A stretch of 8,283 nucleotides of DNA from G041228335 sp964580905 (GCA_964580905.1 CAZOLR010000054.1:1-8283); one strand, 5' to 3'; shown: positions 1 to 5,590, counted from the stretch's first letter. Program-made: numbers and translations. Notes: a model not told the origin generated them from the sequence alone.

Positions 1-39
1 CATCATCCTCCACTCCCCAAACAAAGTCCCATCCCCGGC

Positions 40-68
40 TTGATCGGCTGAAACGCCCGACTTATCAT
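40..68 (+). promoter_or_regulatory. Sigma-70-type promoter of the ferritin-like gene
   Basis: TTGATC at 40-45 (-35, four of six consensus bases) and TATCAT at 63-68 (-10, five of six) are separated by exactly 17 bp. Transcription would start near 75, giving a leader of roughly 27 nt to the GTG at 102. This supports initiation at 102, although the reading frame itself is open back to the left edge of the window. Confidence 0.5.
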
Positions 69-101
69 AGTGCTTGGAGGCCCCATCCTGAGGGTAATGT
101 T

Positions 102-599
102 GTGAAAGATCTTGAAAACTATAAGGCCGGGCTTGATGCGGCGTATCAGGGTGAATTCTACGGCATTGCCATGTATCGACGTATAGCTGATGCGCGTCAT
201 CATCCTGAAGAAAAAGAAAAATGGCACCTTCTTGCCCGGCTGGAAGAGGTGACGCGATCCGTTCTTGAGGCGGCAGTGCAACGTCATAACATGGCAACCG
301 GGGCAAGGGCGGAAAGCACAGAAGCCGGTGAGCAGGATGCGGTGAACTATATGAACCTGCCCTGGGATCAGCTGATGCGTCGCTTCAGCCATGAACTGGA
401 TGATGATATCGCTGAATATTCGGCCCTTCTTGAGATTGCTCCGCCATCAGATCATGAAACCATCCGGTTTCTGATTGATCATGAAATCGTTGCCAAAGCC
501 TTCTGTGAGAGAGAGCTGGATGGCAACACGGATCTGTCGGTTGAACCCGTTGAAGCGCTGATCGCACGCGGGGGCGCACTGATGGGCGCTCCCCTATGA
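102..599 (+). CDS. Small ferritin-like (four-helix) protein
   Basis: A 165-residue, entirely helical, soluble protein with the layout of the ferritin-like/rubrerythrin superfamily. Helix A is around 5-30 with E18. Helix B is around 36-62 with E48/E49. Helix C is around 87-111 with E98 and E105. Helix D is around 116-138 with H127 and E128 followed by another acidic patch. Carboxylate/His residues at these positions could form a di-metal centre, but spacing is judged by eye and the exact ligands are uncertain. No signal peptide and no rubredoxin Cys pairs are present, so it is not a full rubrerythrin. The start is GTG at 102, preceded by GAGGG at 90-94 with about 7 nt spacing; the ATG at 97 runs straight into a stop. 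A metal-storage or oxidative-stress role is possible but inferred. It stands alone and converges on the HAD hydrolase gene. Confidence 0.72.
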   Translation: MKDLENYKAGLDAAYQGEFYGIAMYRRIADARHHPEEKEKWHLLARLEEVTRSVLEAAVQRHNMATGARAESTEAGEQDAVNYMNLPWDQLMRRFSHELDDDIAEYSALLEIAPPSDHETIRFLIDHEIVAKAFCERELDGNTDLSVEPVEALIARGGALMGAPL

Positions 600-609
600 T
601 GAGCATGTT

Positions 610-629
610 GCCGGGGTGTTGACCCCCGC
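610..629. terminator. Weak stem-loop between convergent genes
   Basis: GGGGT-GTTG-ACCCC forms a short G+C-rich hairpin in the 35 bp between the two convergent stop codons. There is no T-tract on either side, so it is at best a weak or Rho-assisted bidirectional terminator. Confidence 0.25.
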
Positions 630-634
630 TAACT

Positions 635-1357
635 CTACCCCGCCAGCTCAGCCTTATGTGCCTTAACAAGGTCCATCATGCTGTTGAACCTGAAATCATA
701 GTGCGGCATTTCCCCCGGATTCATGGTGGCGCCGAAACCGGTTTTATCGTGGCGGCGATAGATCCAGCAATTGGCAAGGCCATGTTTGTTGGCGGGAGCA
801 TGGTCATGGAACATGCTTTCCGCCGTATGCAGGATGTCGTTTTTGCCGATGCCCTGACGGGCGAGGGTTTCAAGCATATAGGTGAAGTTTCGGTCATCGG
901 GTTTGTAACTGCCGATATCTTCGGCGGTGTAGACGCCATCAAAAGCCACCCCAAGGCGGGCGTTTGATCCGGCAAAACTCGTATTATCCGTGTTGGTCAG
1001 CACAACCAGTTTATAATGCTGCTTAAGGTATCTGAGCGCATCCCTGCTGTCGTCAAAAGCCGGCCATTGACGAACGGAAAGGCCGTAAGCCCGGCATTCT
1101 TCCCAGCTCACTTCAACTCCCCATTCCTCGGCCAGCCTGCGATAGACGGTAGCAAGCAAATCGGAGTATTTCTTTGCCGGCGTCCAGCGCTGGGTGGTGG
1201 ATTCATGATAGGCGTGTGCTTCGAGTATCTCATCACGGGACAGCTTTTTGTCAATCTTGTCGGTCAGGGGCCTGAGCGCATCCACCATGCCGCTTTCCCA
1301 GTCGATCAGCGTCCCGTAGACATCAAAGGCAAGAACCTTGAAATTATGGAGTTTCAT
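635..1357 (-). CDS. HAD-superfamily hydrolase, haloacid dehalogenase type II-like
   Basis: A 240-residue cytoplasmic protein, typical length for the type II 2-haloacid dehalogenase/HAD-IA subgroup. Motif I is FDVYGTL with the nucleophile D12 and T16, motif II is VVLTNTD with T121, motif III contains K152 (SYKPD), and motif IV ends in D185 (FHDH), followed by HGL-ANCWIYRR, which is characteristic of this subgroup. A helical cap lies between about 20 and 100. L-2-haloacid dehalogenases carry a Ser/Asn pair just before the last Asp (S175/N177 in the Pseudomonas YL enzyme). Here those positions read E180 and M182, so the substrate may be a phosphoester or other compound rather than a haloacid. 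The ATG is preceded by AGGGGAA with about 8 nt spacing. The gene diverges from the lipoprotein gene. Confidence 0.87.
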   Translation of the reverse strand: MKLHNFKVLAFDVYGTLIDWESGMVDALRPLTDKIDKKLSRDEILEAHAYHESTTQRWTPAKKYSDLLATVYRRLAEEWGVEVSWEECRAYGLSVRQWPAFDDSRDALRYLKQHYKLVVLTNTDNTSFAGSNARLGVAFDGVYTAEDIGSYKPDDRNFTYMLETLARQGIGKNDILHTAESMFHDHAPANKHGLANCWIYRRHDKTGFGATMNPGEMPHYDFRFNSMMDLVKAHKAELAG

Positions 1358-1409
1358 CTGCGCGTTCCCCTGTCACTAATTCTCCGGGCCATCCTCTTAT
1401 CGCAGGAAA

Positions 1410-1436
1410 TATAATTTGTAAGCAAATTTAATTTGT
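1410..1436 (+). promoter_or_regulatory. Divergent promoter region with inverted repeat
   Basis: TATAAT at 1410-1415 is a perfect -10 on the plus strand, but no good -35 is visible 16-18 bp upstream. It overlaps a perfect inverted repeat, AATTTG (1413-1418), TAAG, CAAATT (1423-1428). AATTTGT recurs at 1430-1436, 17 bp after its first copy. On the minus strand TTGCTT (1425-1420) could serve as -35 for the HAD gene. The repeat is placed like an operator covering both promoters, but A+T richness makes chance possible. Confidence 0.35.
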
Positions 1437-1455
1437 CGTTACCGTGGAATCATGT

Positions 1456-1893
1456 ATGAAAATTATAGATCAATTTTTTGTTTCAGCGATGCGATTTCAT
1501 ATAAACATTTCTGCGTTTCTTGCACCGCGTACTTTATCAGCCGCTTTACCAAAGAATGCTGCCCGGGATTTTCATAAGCGTTTGCCCCTCAGGCTCGGAT
1601 CAGCTGTTCTGCTGGCCGGACTTGCCGCATGTGCCCCGGCAACGTCACCAAAGCCTGATCTCAATTCAGGTGCTTCGACAGAAGGTAATGGCAATATCCT
1701 GCCGGATGAAGCCCCTTCGGGATATGTCAGTTGGAATGGCGAAGGACGTCTTGAAATAGCGCCGCCACTTGAAATTCTTCAGGAAATACAAACGCGGTGC
1801 AAGGATCTGGGCTTTGATCTCGGATATGTGACATCCATTTCCCTTGAAGAAACAAATATCAAAGCGGCATTTAACTGCCGTGGTGCCAGTTAG
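1456..1893 (+). CDS. Putative small outer-membrane lipoprotein
   Basis: No family recognised. The protein has a basic stretch (KRLPLRLG), a short hydrophobic core, and then the lipobox L-A-A-C. The lipidated Cys would be residue 59 counted from the ATG at 1456, and the following Ala predicts outer-membrane retention. A Pro/Ser/Gly/Asn-rich linker follows, then a compact domain of about 60 residues with two Cys (about 115 and 141) that could form a disulfide. The start is doubtful: the ATG at 1456 has only GGAA near 1448, an in-frame GTG lies at 1444 and an ATG at 1501-1500 region is unsupported, and the n-region before the core is unusually long (over 40 residues). A TTG at 1582 would give a normal 16-17-residue lipoprotein signal (MPLRLGSAVLLAGLAAC). 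The stop lies only 3 nt from that of the convergent 68-residue gene. Confidence 0.6.
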   Translation: MKIIDQFFVSAMRFHINISAFLAPRTLSAALPKNAARDFHKRLPLRLGSAVLLAGLAACAPATSPKPDLNSGASTEGNGNILPDEAPSGYVSWNGEGRLEIAPPLEILQEIQTRCKDLGFDLGYVTSISLEETNIKAAFNCRGAS

Positions 1894-1896
1894 AAA

Positions 1897-2103
1897 TCAC
1901 GCAAAAATCTGCTCTATGATAAGTCGCTTATCCAGCCATTGCTGGGTCGTGATGCTTGGATAGACAGGCTTGCGATAGCCCAGTGCTTCGTAAACGTCAC
2001 CCGGGGTTTCGTCTTCCTCGATATCTTCACGGGTAAGGCGATCATCACGTCGTGAATTGTGACGCATGTTGCCGTTGTTATGTGTGATTGGTGACAGTTC
2101 CAT
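1897..2103 (-). CDS. Small hypothetical protein (68 aa)
   Basis: Not recognised. The first half is hydrophilic and highly charged (NSRRDDRLTREDIEEDE). The second half contains YEALGYRKP and ends in an amphipathic helix-like segment (QWLDKRLIIEQIFA). No signal peptide, membrane segment or metal motif. The upstream sequence on this strand offers only AAGAT as a ribosome binding site, and an alternative start at residue 13 (ATG at 2067) is no better. It is tail to tail with the lipoprotein gene. The reading frame and mixed charge look like a real protein, but it could be non-coding. Confidence 0.5.
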   Translation of the reverse strand: MELSPITHNNGNMRHNSRRDDRLTREDIEEDETPGDVYEALGYRKPVYPSITTQQWLDKRLIIEQIFA

Positions 2104-2244
2104 ATCTATCTTAACGACAGAATGGATTACGTGTTTACACCCGGATCATCAGGCAAGGATGGTTTCAGGGTTTTTTGCCGTGACGGCTAAAGTTTTCCCC
2201 GGCAGGTCGTTTATAGGATTACGCAAGTATATCTCCCCCTTATC
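2104..2244 (+). other. Gene-free stretch, possible small RNA
   Basis: This stretch has no credible reading frame yet ends in a strong plus-strand intrinsic terminator. It includes a short palindrome GCCGT-G-ACGGC at 2177-2187 and a C-rich run ATCTCCCCCTT at 2231-2241, of the kind that could pair with Shine-Dalgarno sequences. No convincing plus-strand promoter was found by eye. It may be a small RNA, or simply the 3' trailer of the lipoprotein transcript running antisense over the 68-residue gene. Confidence 0.25.
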
Positions 2245-2274
2245 AGAGCCAGGCCCAGCCTGGCTCTTTTTATT
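2245..2274 (+). terminator. Strong intrinsic terminator on the plus strand
   Basis: AGAGCCAGG (2245-2253), loop CCCAG, CCTGGCTCT (2259-2267) is a perfect 9-bp stem followed by TTTTATT. On the minus strand the hairpin directly follows the transglycosylase stop codon, but the downstream sequence there is GATAAGGGGG with no T-tract. The factor-independent direction is therefore plus, away from any annotated gene. Confidence 0.75.
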
Positions 2275-3158
2275 CAGGGGTTGAGCATTTTCCGGAATAG
2301 CTCAACCTTGTCCCATTTGCCGCTAAGGTGGGGCTGGCGCTGTTTTACCGCCGCAAGCGGATCCGGTTTTGTCATAGTGTCGGTCTGCTCCGCTTCGGAG
2401 GGAAGGGTGCTCAAGGATGCCGCACTTAAAGATACAGGAATTATGTCTGTGGCGCCGTTTTGCAGGCTGGCTTGCGCAGGAATCCCGTTACCTTTGGCAG
2501 ATGAAGGAACAGCCCGGGTGCTGGCGGTATTCGGGATACCATTTTGCCCGCTCGGGATGTTTGCAAGGGTAAGATCTGCATCATCGGTTATGTTTTTCCA
2601 AACATCATAAACCCGGGCAACATAAGGCGTGTTCGCCGCGGGATCGGCGTTGTGGTAATGGCGGATGGCCTGATCAATATTTCCGTGCCTGTCTTTGAGG
2701 TCGGCAAGAAATGCCGCCGCGTACGCGATATTACCGGAAGGATCGGCCATTTCTTCAAGACTGGCAAACTGATCCTTATGCCAGAATATGCTGATCTGCA
2801 TACATCCGATATCCATGCGCAGGTCACCTTTATTGATATGGGCGCGGGCATAGGCCAGCATGTCCTGCTTGTTTTCGAAAAAAAGTCCCCTGCCGTCATG
2901 GTTAATCGTCCAGGGCCAGCCTAGCCGGACCCCCTTGCCATTTGGCCGGCCGGATTCCACCCGTGAAATTGCCGTCAGCACACCCCGGGGCAGGTCAAAC
3001 GCCATTTCAAGCTCAGGGGTATGGGCTTCACAGATGCTTGTGTAATTAGGGGCCTGATGCCGGGGGACAATGGGTTGAGCGTTCAGCCCGGTTGCACCAA
3101 GGCCTGAAATCATGATGGCAAAGGCGGCAATTAACTTGGTTCTGTAACGAGGTAACAT
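2274..3158 (-). CDS. Secreted SLT-family lytic transglycosylase, possibly flagellar (SltF-like)
   Basis: A 294-residue periplasmic murein-cleaving enzyme. The N-terminus is a Sec signal peptide: basic MLPRYRTK, a hydrophobic core, then cleavage near LNA-QP around residue 28. The SLT domain follows. The catalytic Glu sits in AISRVESGR (about E68), the substrate-groove motif is DIGCMQIS (about 116-123), and AYAAAFLADL and IRHYHNAD complete the fold. Two Cys (about 42 and 119) may form a disulfide. Residues from about 200 on are a Ser/Pro/Thr/Ala-rich low-complexity tail ending in a charged helix (KWDKVELFRKMLNP). In Rhodobacter sphaeroides, SltF has an SLT domain plus a C-terminal tail that binds flagellar rod proteins, so a flagellar role is a reasonable inference. 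The ATG at 3158 is chosen over a TTG at 3173 because the TTG lies inside the -12 element of the sigma-54 promoter. Confidence 0.88.
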   Translation of the reverse strand: MLPRYRTKLIAAFAIMISGLGATGLNAQPIVPRHQAPNYTSICEAHTPELEMAFDLPRGVLTAISRVESGRPNGKGVRLGWPWTINHDGRGLFFENKQDMLAYARAHINKGDLRMDIGCMQISIFWHKDQFASLEEMADPSGNIAYAAAFLADLKDRHGNIDQAIRHYHNADPAANTPYVARVYDVWKNITDDADLTLANIPSGQNGIPNTASTRAVPSSAKGNGIPAQASLQNGATDIIPVSLSAASLSTLPSEAEQTDTMTKPDPLAAVKQRQPHLSGKWDKVELFRKMLNP

Positions 3159-3168
3159 CTCCCCGGAC

Positions 3169-3184
3169 TGCAAGCCTTGTGCCA
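3169..3184 (-). promoter_or_regulatory. Sigma-54 (-24/-12) promoter of the transglycosylase gene
   Basis: On the minus strand the sequence reads TGGCACA-AGGC-TTGCA, a near-perfect match to TGGCACG-N4-TTGCA with GG and GC exactly 12 bp apart. Counting from the -12 C (3170), +1 falls at about 3158, which is the A of the transglycosylase ATG. The transcript would then be leaderless. Confidence 0.8.
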
Positions 3185-3200
3185 GCGGTAATGCATGATT

Positions 3201-3216
3201 TGGCTAAAAATCTGCG
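3201..3216 (+). promoter_or_regulatory. Weak sigma-54-like element before the 98-residue gene
   Basis: TGGCTAA-AAAT-CTGCG keeps the invariant GG (3202-3203) and GC (3214-3215) at 12 bp, but departs from consensus at several other positions. It would start transcription near 3227, about 37 nt before the ATG at 3264. TATTAT repeats at 3232-3240 might instead be a sigma-70 -10 without a clear -35. Confidence 0.3.
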
Positions 3217-3263
3217 GTCTCCTGTCGTATGTATTATTATCCGGTCATGTAAAAGGTAGTCTC

Positions 3264-3560
3264 ATGGGTGAAGTCATATATCTCTATAACAAACGCCCGG
3301 AGATTGCGAAAATGACCGATGATGACAATTCGTCATTAAGCGAGACTGAGATCGCTCGTCTTGAGAATATCCGCGATAATATCGAGGAGCTATTGCATAT
3401 GGTTGCCGGGCTGAGACGTGATCCCAACGCGGTGGCGCTGGCTGCCGCCCGTTTTGGTGTCATGCGGATGACACAGATCTACGGTCGTGCCTATGTGATG
3501 GAATTCACCAAAAGATGCGTTGAAAACATGGAATTGGCGGAAACATTCAGCGCAGATTGA
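3264..3560 (+). CDS. Hypothetical protein (98 aa)
   Basis: Not recognised. Begins MGEVIYLYNKRPE, then an acidic Ser-rich segment (about 18-28). Two or three predicted helices follow: a heptad-like region around 29-52 (SETEIARLENIRDNIEELLH) and a helix around 57-92 containing RFGVMRMTQIYGRAY. Soluble, no signal peptide. The ATG at 3264 is preferred over an in-frame ATG at 3195 because AAGGTAG lies about 8 nt upstream and the extra 23 residues would overlap the promoter region. Its stop codon sits inside the palindrome that covers the channel promoter. It diverges from the transglycosylase gene. Confidence 0.72.
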   Translation: MGEVIYLYNKRPEIAKMTDDDNSSLSETEIARLENIRDNIEELLHMVAGLRRDPNAVALAAARFGVMRMTQIYGRAYVMEFTKRCVENMELAETFSAD

Positions 3561-3602
3561 TAGATCAATCTGTTCCATGATATAATACAATCACACGTGA
3601 TT
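3553..3602 (+). promoter_or_regulatory. Sigma-70-type promoter of the channel gene with two palindromes
   Basis: TTGATA (3557-3562), an 18-bp spacer and TATAAT (3581-3586) form one of the best sigma-70-type promoters in the window. The -35 lies within a 9-bp-arm palindrome, CAGATTGAT-AG-ATCAATCTG (3553-3572). A second palindrome, AATCAC-AC-GTGATT (3589-3602), covers the expected transcription start. Their centres are 33 bp apart, about three helical turns. The first resembles but does not match an FNR box, since the spacer is 2 and not 4. Confidence 0.65.
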
Positions 3603-3625
3603 TATTTTAAACCAGCAGTCGCCTT

Positions 3626-4525
3626 ATGATCACCCAGCAGCGCATGCTTCAAATTCTTGAACGCGGTAGCAAAGATGACCGGACAAGCATGCTGGTTGAT
3701 CAACTGCTGGGCTTGCTCATTATTCTCAATATTTTTGCCATTTCGCTTGAATCCATCGAAAGTCTGAGCCTCGCTTACGAAAGTGAATTCTTTGTCTTTG
3801 AGATGGTGTCCGTCACGATCTTCGGGATCGAATATCTGTTACGTATCTGGGCGAGCAGTGCCAACGAAAACAGCAAGTACAGTTCAGCCTCCGCGCGGCG
3901 GCTCGAATATATTTTCAGCTTTACCGGGCTGATCGATCTTCTGGCCATTCTGCCAAGCATCCTGCCGCTCTTCATCGGTGATATGGATCTGCGCTGGCTG
4001 CGTGCCATGCGTCTTGTCCGGTTATTCAAGATTTCACACTATTCATCGGCGCTCGAAGACCTGCTGACGGCGATCAAATCAGAGTTGAGCTCCTTTGGCG
4101 CGGCAATGTACTTGCTTCTTATCGCACTATTCATGTCAAGCGCCGTCATGTATCTGGTGGAAAACGAAGCCCAGCCGGATAAATTTTCTTCCATCCCTGA
4201 AACCATGTGGTGGTCGCTGATTACGCTCACGACCGTTGGCTACGGAGATGTTTCGCCGATCACGCCGGTTGGCCGGATTGTCGGGGCCATTACCGCCCTT
4301 ATGGGGGTATGCGTGGTGGCGATGCTCACCGGTATCGTTGCCTCGGCTTTCTCGAACCAGATCGCCCAGCGTAAGATGATCATCGAAGCTGAGATCGCCC
4401 ATGCGCTGAGCGATGGACTGCTGACCGAGGACGAGCTGGCAAAAATAGAACAGATGCGGCGCGAATTTCATTTATCCGAAGATCACGTGAACGCCCTTAT
4501 CACGGTCCTGAAGGAAAGAGACTGA
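3626..4525 (+). CDS. Six-TM voltage-gated potassium channel
   Basis: A 299-residue inner-membrane ion channel of the voltage-gated (Ion_trans) family. S1 is about 24-44, S2 about 54-74, and S3 about 95-117. S4 is about 121-139 with positive charges every third residue (R123, R126, R129, R132, K135), a classical voltage sensor. S5 is about 157-178, and S6 about 215-243. The pore loop carries TMWWSLITLTTVGYGD, and the TVGYGD filter at 203-208 indicates K+ selectivity. The cytoplasmic C-terminus (about 247-299) is a charged helical segment (SDGLLTEDELAKIEQM...), reminiscent of a short helical hairpin domain, and has no RCK or cyclic-nucleotide-binding domain attached. The ribosome binding site is poor (an ATG at 3644 is an alternative). 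Two separate cNMP-binding-type modules follow 88 bp downstream on the same strand. Confidence 0.92.
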   Translation: MITQQRMLQILERGSKDDRTSMLVDQLLGLLIILNIFAISLESIESLSLAYESEFFVFEMVSVTIFGIEYLLRIWASSANENSKYSSASARRLEYIFSFTGLIDLLAILPSILPLFIGDMDLRWLRAMRLVRLFKISHYSSALEDLLTAIKSELSSFGAAMYLLLIALFMSSAVMYLVENEAQPDKFSSIPETMWWSLITLTTVGYGDVSPITPVGRIVGAITALMGVCVVAMLTGIVASAFSNQIAQRKMIIEAEIAHALSDGLLTEDELAKIEQMRREFHLSEDHVNALITVLKERD

Positions 4526-4571
4526 AACTTTCTCCGGCGGCCAGGGTTTATCCCCTTAACAGAAACTAACA

Positions 4572-4607
4572 TTCCTCTCCTCATGTCGTTATGTGTTAGG
4601 AGAGGAA
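4572..4607 (+). promoter_or_regulatory. Inverted repeat sequestering a Shine-Dalgarno sequence
   Basis: TTCCTCTCCT (4572-4581) is perfectly complementary to AGGAGAGGAA (4598-4607), which contains the ribosome binding site of the gene at 4614. The 16-nt loop can form a further CAT/ATG pairing (4582-4584 with 4591-4593). In RNA this would hide the whole ribosome binding site, suggesting translational control such as an RNA thermometer, a riboregulator target or translational coupling to the channel gene. Confidence 0.6.
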
Positions 4608-4613
4608 GATGTG

Positions 4614-4994
4614 ATGAAAACTCCGTTGCGCGTGGATACCAAAGCGCTGTCCTATCCGCGTCTTGTCATTGATAAGGGCAAGGCAATCATTGCCACGGGC
4701 GCATCCACGGAACAGGCGTATTTCCTCATCGAAGGCAGTGCAAGGGCTCATTCTCCCATCGTCAATGAAGGCGATATCACAGCGGGGCATTTTCTGAGTT
4801 TTATTTCTTTTCTTGCGCTGGAAAACTATGAGGCGGATGTTATTGCCACCAGCCGTTGTGAAGTGCTTGTCCTGCCCCGTGAGCTGGTTGAAAATTGCTG
4901 GCAGGATGAAGACAGGACGAGCTGGGTGTTCGCCTGCTCAATAGCCAGCGATACGCTCAAGAAAAAAATGCTTCCTGAAAGGGAGATCGCATGA
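4614..4994 (+). CDS. Stand-alone cyclic-nucleotide-binding-type beta-roll protein 1
   Basis: A 126-residue protein covering one Crp/Fnr-type effector domain. It has KGKAIIATGASTEQAYFLIEGSARAHS (about 21-47; the G-x-Y-L-I-x-G pattern of the beta-roll), then GDITAGHFLSFISFL where the phosphate-binding cassette would be, VIATSRCEVLVLPRELV (about 76-92), and a C-terminal helix (about 105-122). No helix-turn-helix and no other output domain. The cassette lacks the usual Gly-Glu and Arg-Ser/Thr pair, so binding of cAMP or cGMP is doubtful. The ATG at 4614 is chosen because AGGAGAGG ends 8 nt upstream; in-frame GTGs at 4593 and 4611 are less likely. It overlaps the next gene by ATGA, so the two are almost certainly co-translated and the proteins may form a heterodimer. 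Partnership with the upstream channel is an inference. Confidence 0.75.
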   Translation: MKTPLRVDTKALSYPRLVIDKGKAIIATGASTEQAYFLIEGSARAHSPIVNEGDITAGHFLSFISFLALENYEADVIATSRCEVLVLPRELVENCWQDEDRTSWVFACSIASDTLKKKMLPEREIA

Positions 4995-5317
4995 CAGCGC
5001 AGATCCCTTCAGCCCGTATGATTGATGGTGAGGTCCTCTTCCGCGAAGGTGATCCCGCCGGTGCTTTTTATCTCATTGAGCAGGGTCGTGTCCTTGTTCT
5101 TGACCGGTCGGGAAATACGGTTCTCCGGTATTATGAAAAGGATCAGCTTTTCGGCATTCCCGAAGTGCTGGCAGGTGCAGTCTGGCCGCATACAGCGCTG
5201 GTTTCAGGGCAAACCCTGATACGAGCCTTCCCGGCCGGTCTTTTATTCGAACGCATGGAAAAAATGCCGGCCTCACATCAGGATTTCATTAATTCAATGG
5301 TCGCGCTCGGAAACTGA
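4991..5317 (+). CDS. Stand-alone cyclic-nucleotide-binding-type beta-roll protein 2
   Basis: A 108-residue single effector domain of the Crp/Fnr type. GEVLFREGDPAGAFYLIEQGRVLVLD (about 13-38) is the canonical first half of the fold. The cassette region reads DQLFGIPEVLAGAVWPHTAL (about 51-70): it keeps the Phe-Gly but lacks the conserved Arg followed by Ser/Thr that contacts cAMP phosphate. It ends after a short helix (HQDFINSMVALG) with no DNA-binding domain. GGGAG lies 5 nt upstream of the ATG, which overlaps the preceding stop as ATGA. A duplication of protein 1 is possible, but the two are clearly diverged. Ligand and target are unknown. Confidence 0.8.
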   Translation: MTAQIPSARMIDGEVLFREGDPAGAFYLIEQGRVLVLDRSGNTVLRYYEKDQLFGIPEVLAGAVWPHTALVSGQTLIRAFPAGLLFERMEKMPASHQDFINSMVALGN

Positions 5318-5318
5318 T

Positions 5319-5334
5319 TGGCACGGTTCATGCA
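5319..5334 (+). promoter_or_regulatory. Sigma-54 (-24/-12) promoter of the 67-residue gene
   Basis: TGGCACG-GTTC-ATGCA matches the consensus TGGCACG-N4-TTGCA at every fixed position except one T in the -12 box. GG (5320-5321) and GC (5332-5333) are 12 bp apart. The predicted start is about 5345, giving a leader of about 25 nt that includes the ribosome binding site GGAG at 5360-5363. The -24 element lies directly after the stop codon of the preceding gene. Confidence 0.82.
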
Positions 5335-5369
5335 ATATTTGGCTTGTCTGACCTGAAACGGAGCAAGCC

Positions 5370-5573
5370 ATGAATGATCATAATGTCAAGGATATCATCA
5401 AGGAAGAGAGTGCCAATCTCTCAGACATGGCGGTAAATTTCGTGCATTACGATGATCATGAAGAGATCACCAGCACCGAAACAGTGCCTCTTGCCCATTA
5501 TATCGAGGATTTCGGCCTGACAAGTGAGGTTTTTCTGGTCCGCCATCAGAAATTGGGCGGCCGTAAGCGCTAA
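5370..5573 (+). CDS. Small sigma-54-controlled hypothetical protein (67 aa)
   Basis: Not recognised. Acidic over most of its length (HYDDHEEITSTE) with a basic C-terminus (KLGGRKR). Likely a small alpha/beta or largely helical cytoplasmic protein without signal peptide or membrane segment. CGGAG 6 nt before the ATG is a good ribosome binding site, and a strong sigma-54 promoter lies immediately upstream. These two make it a real gene despite its size. It converges on rpoN with only 17 bp between stop codons and no strong terminator between them, so its transcript may run antisense into the 3' end of rpoN. Confidence 0.72.
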   Translation: MNDHNVKDIIKEESANLSDMAVNFVHYDDHEEITSTETVPLAHYIEDFGLTSEVFLVRHQKLGGRKR

Positions 5574-5590
5574 TATCAAACCGATATGGG

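Noticed and set aside
2245..2274. Terminator assigned to the transglycosylase gene
   Set aside because: On the minus strand the hairpin is followed by GATAAGGGGG; the T-run is only on the plus strand.
2066..2284. 72-codon plus-strand reading frame in the gene-free stretch
   Set aside because: It overlaps the 68-aa gene antisense, runs through the terminator hairpin, and its translation has no recognisable pattern.
3195..3263. N-terminal extension of the 98-aa protein beginning at the ATG at 3195 (a hydrophobic leader)
   Set aside because: No ribosome binding site, overlaps promoter-like sequence, and the ATG at 3264 has AAGGTAG at good spacing.
3554..3571. FNR/Anr-like box at the channel promoter
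   Set aside because: FNR-type boxes are TTGAT-N4-ATCAA; here the spacer between the halves is only 2 bp.
5340..5370. 7-bp inverted repeat TGGCTTG / CAAGCCA flanking the leader of the 67-aa gene, resembling a start-codon-masking hairpin
   Set aside because: The predicted sigma-54 transcript starts near 5345, so most of the left arm would not be in the mRNA.
5573..5587. ATATC-AAACC-GATAT as a bidirectional terminator between the 67-aa gene and rpoN
   Set aside because: Only five A+T-rich base pairs and no T-run; too weak to call.
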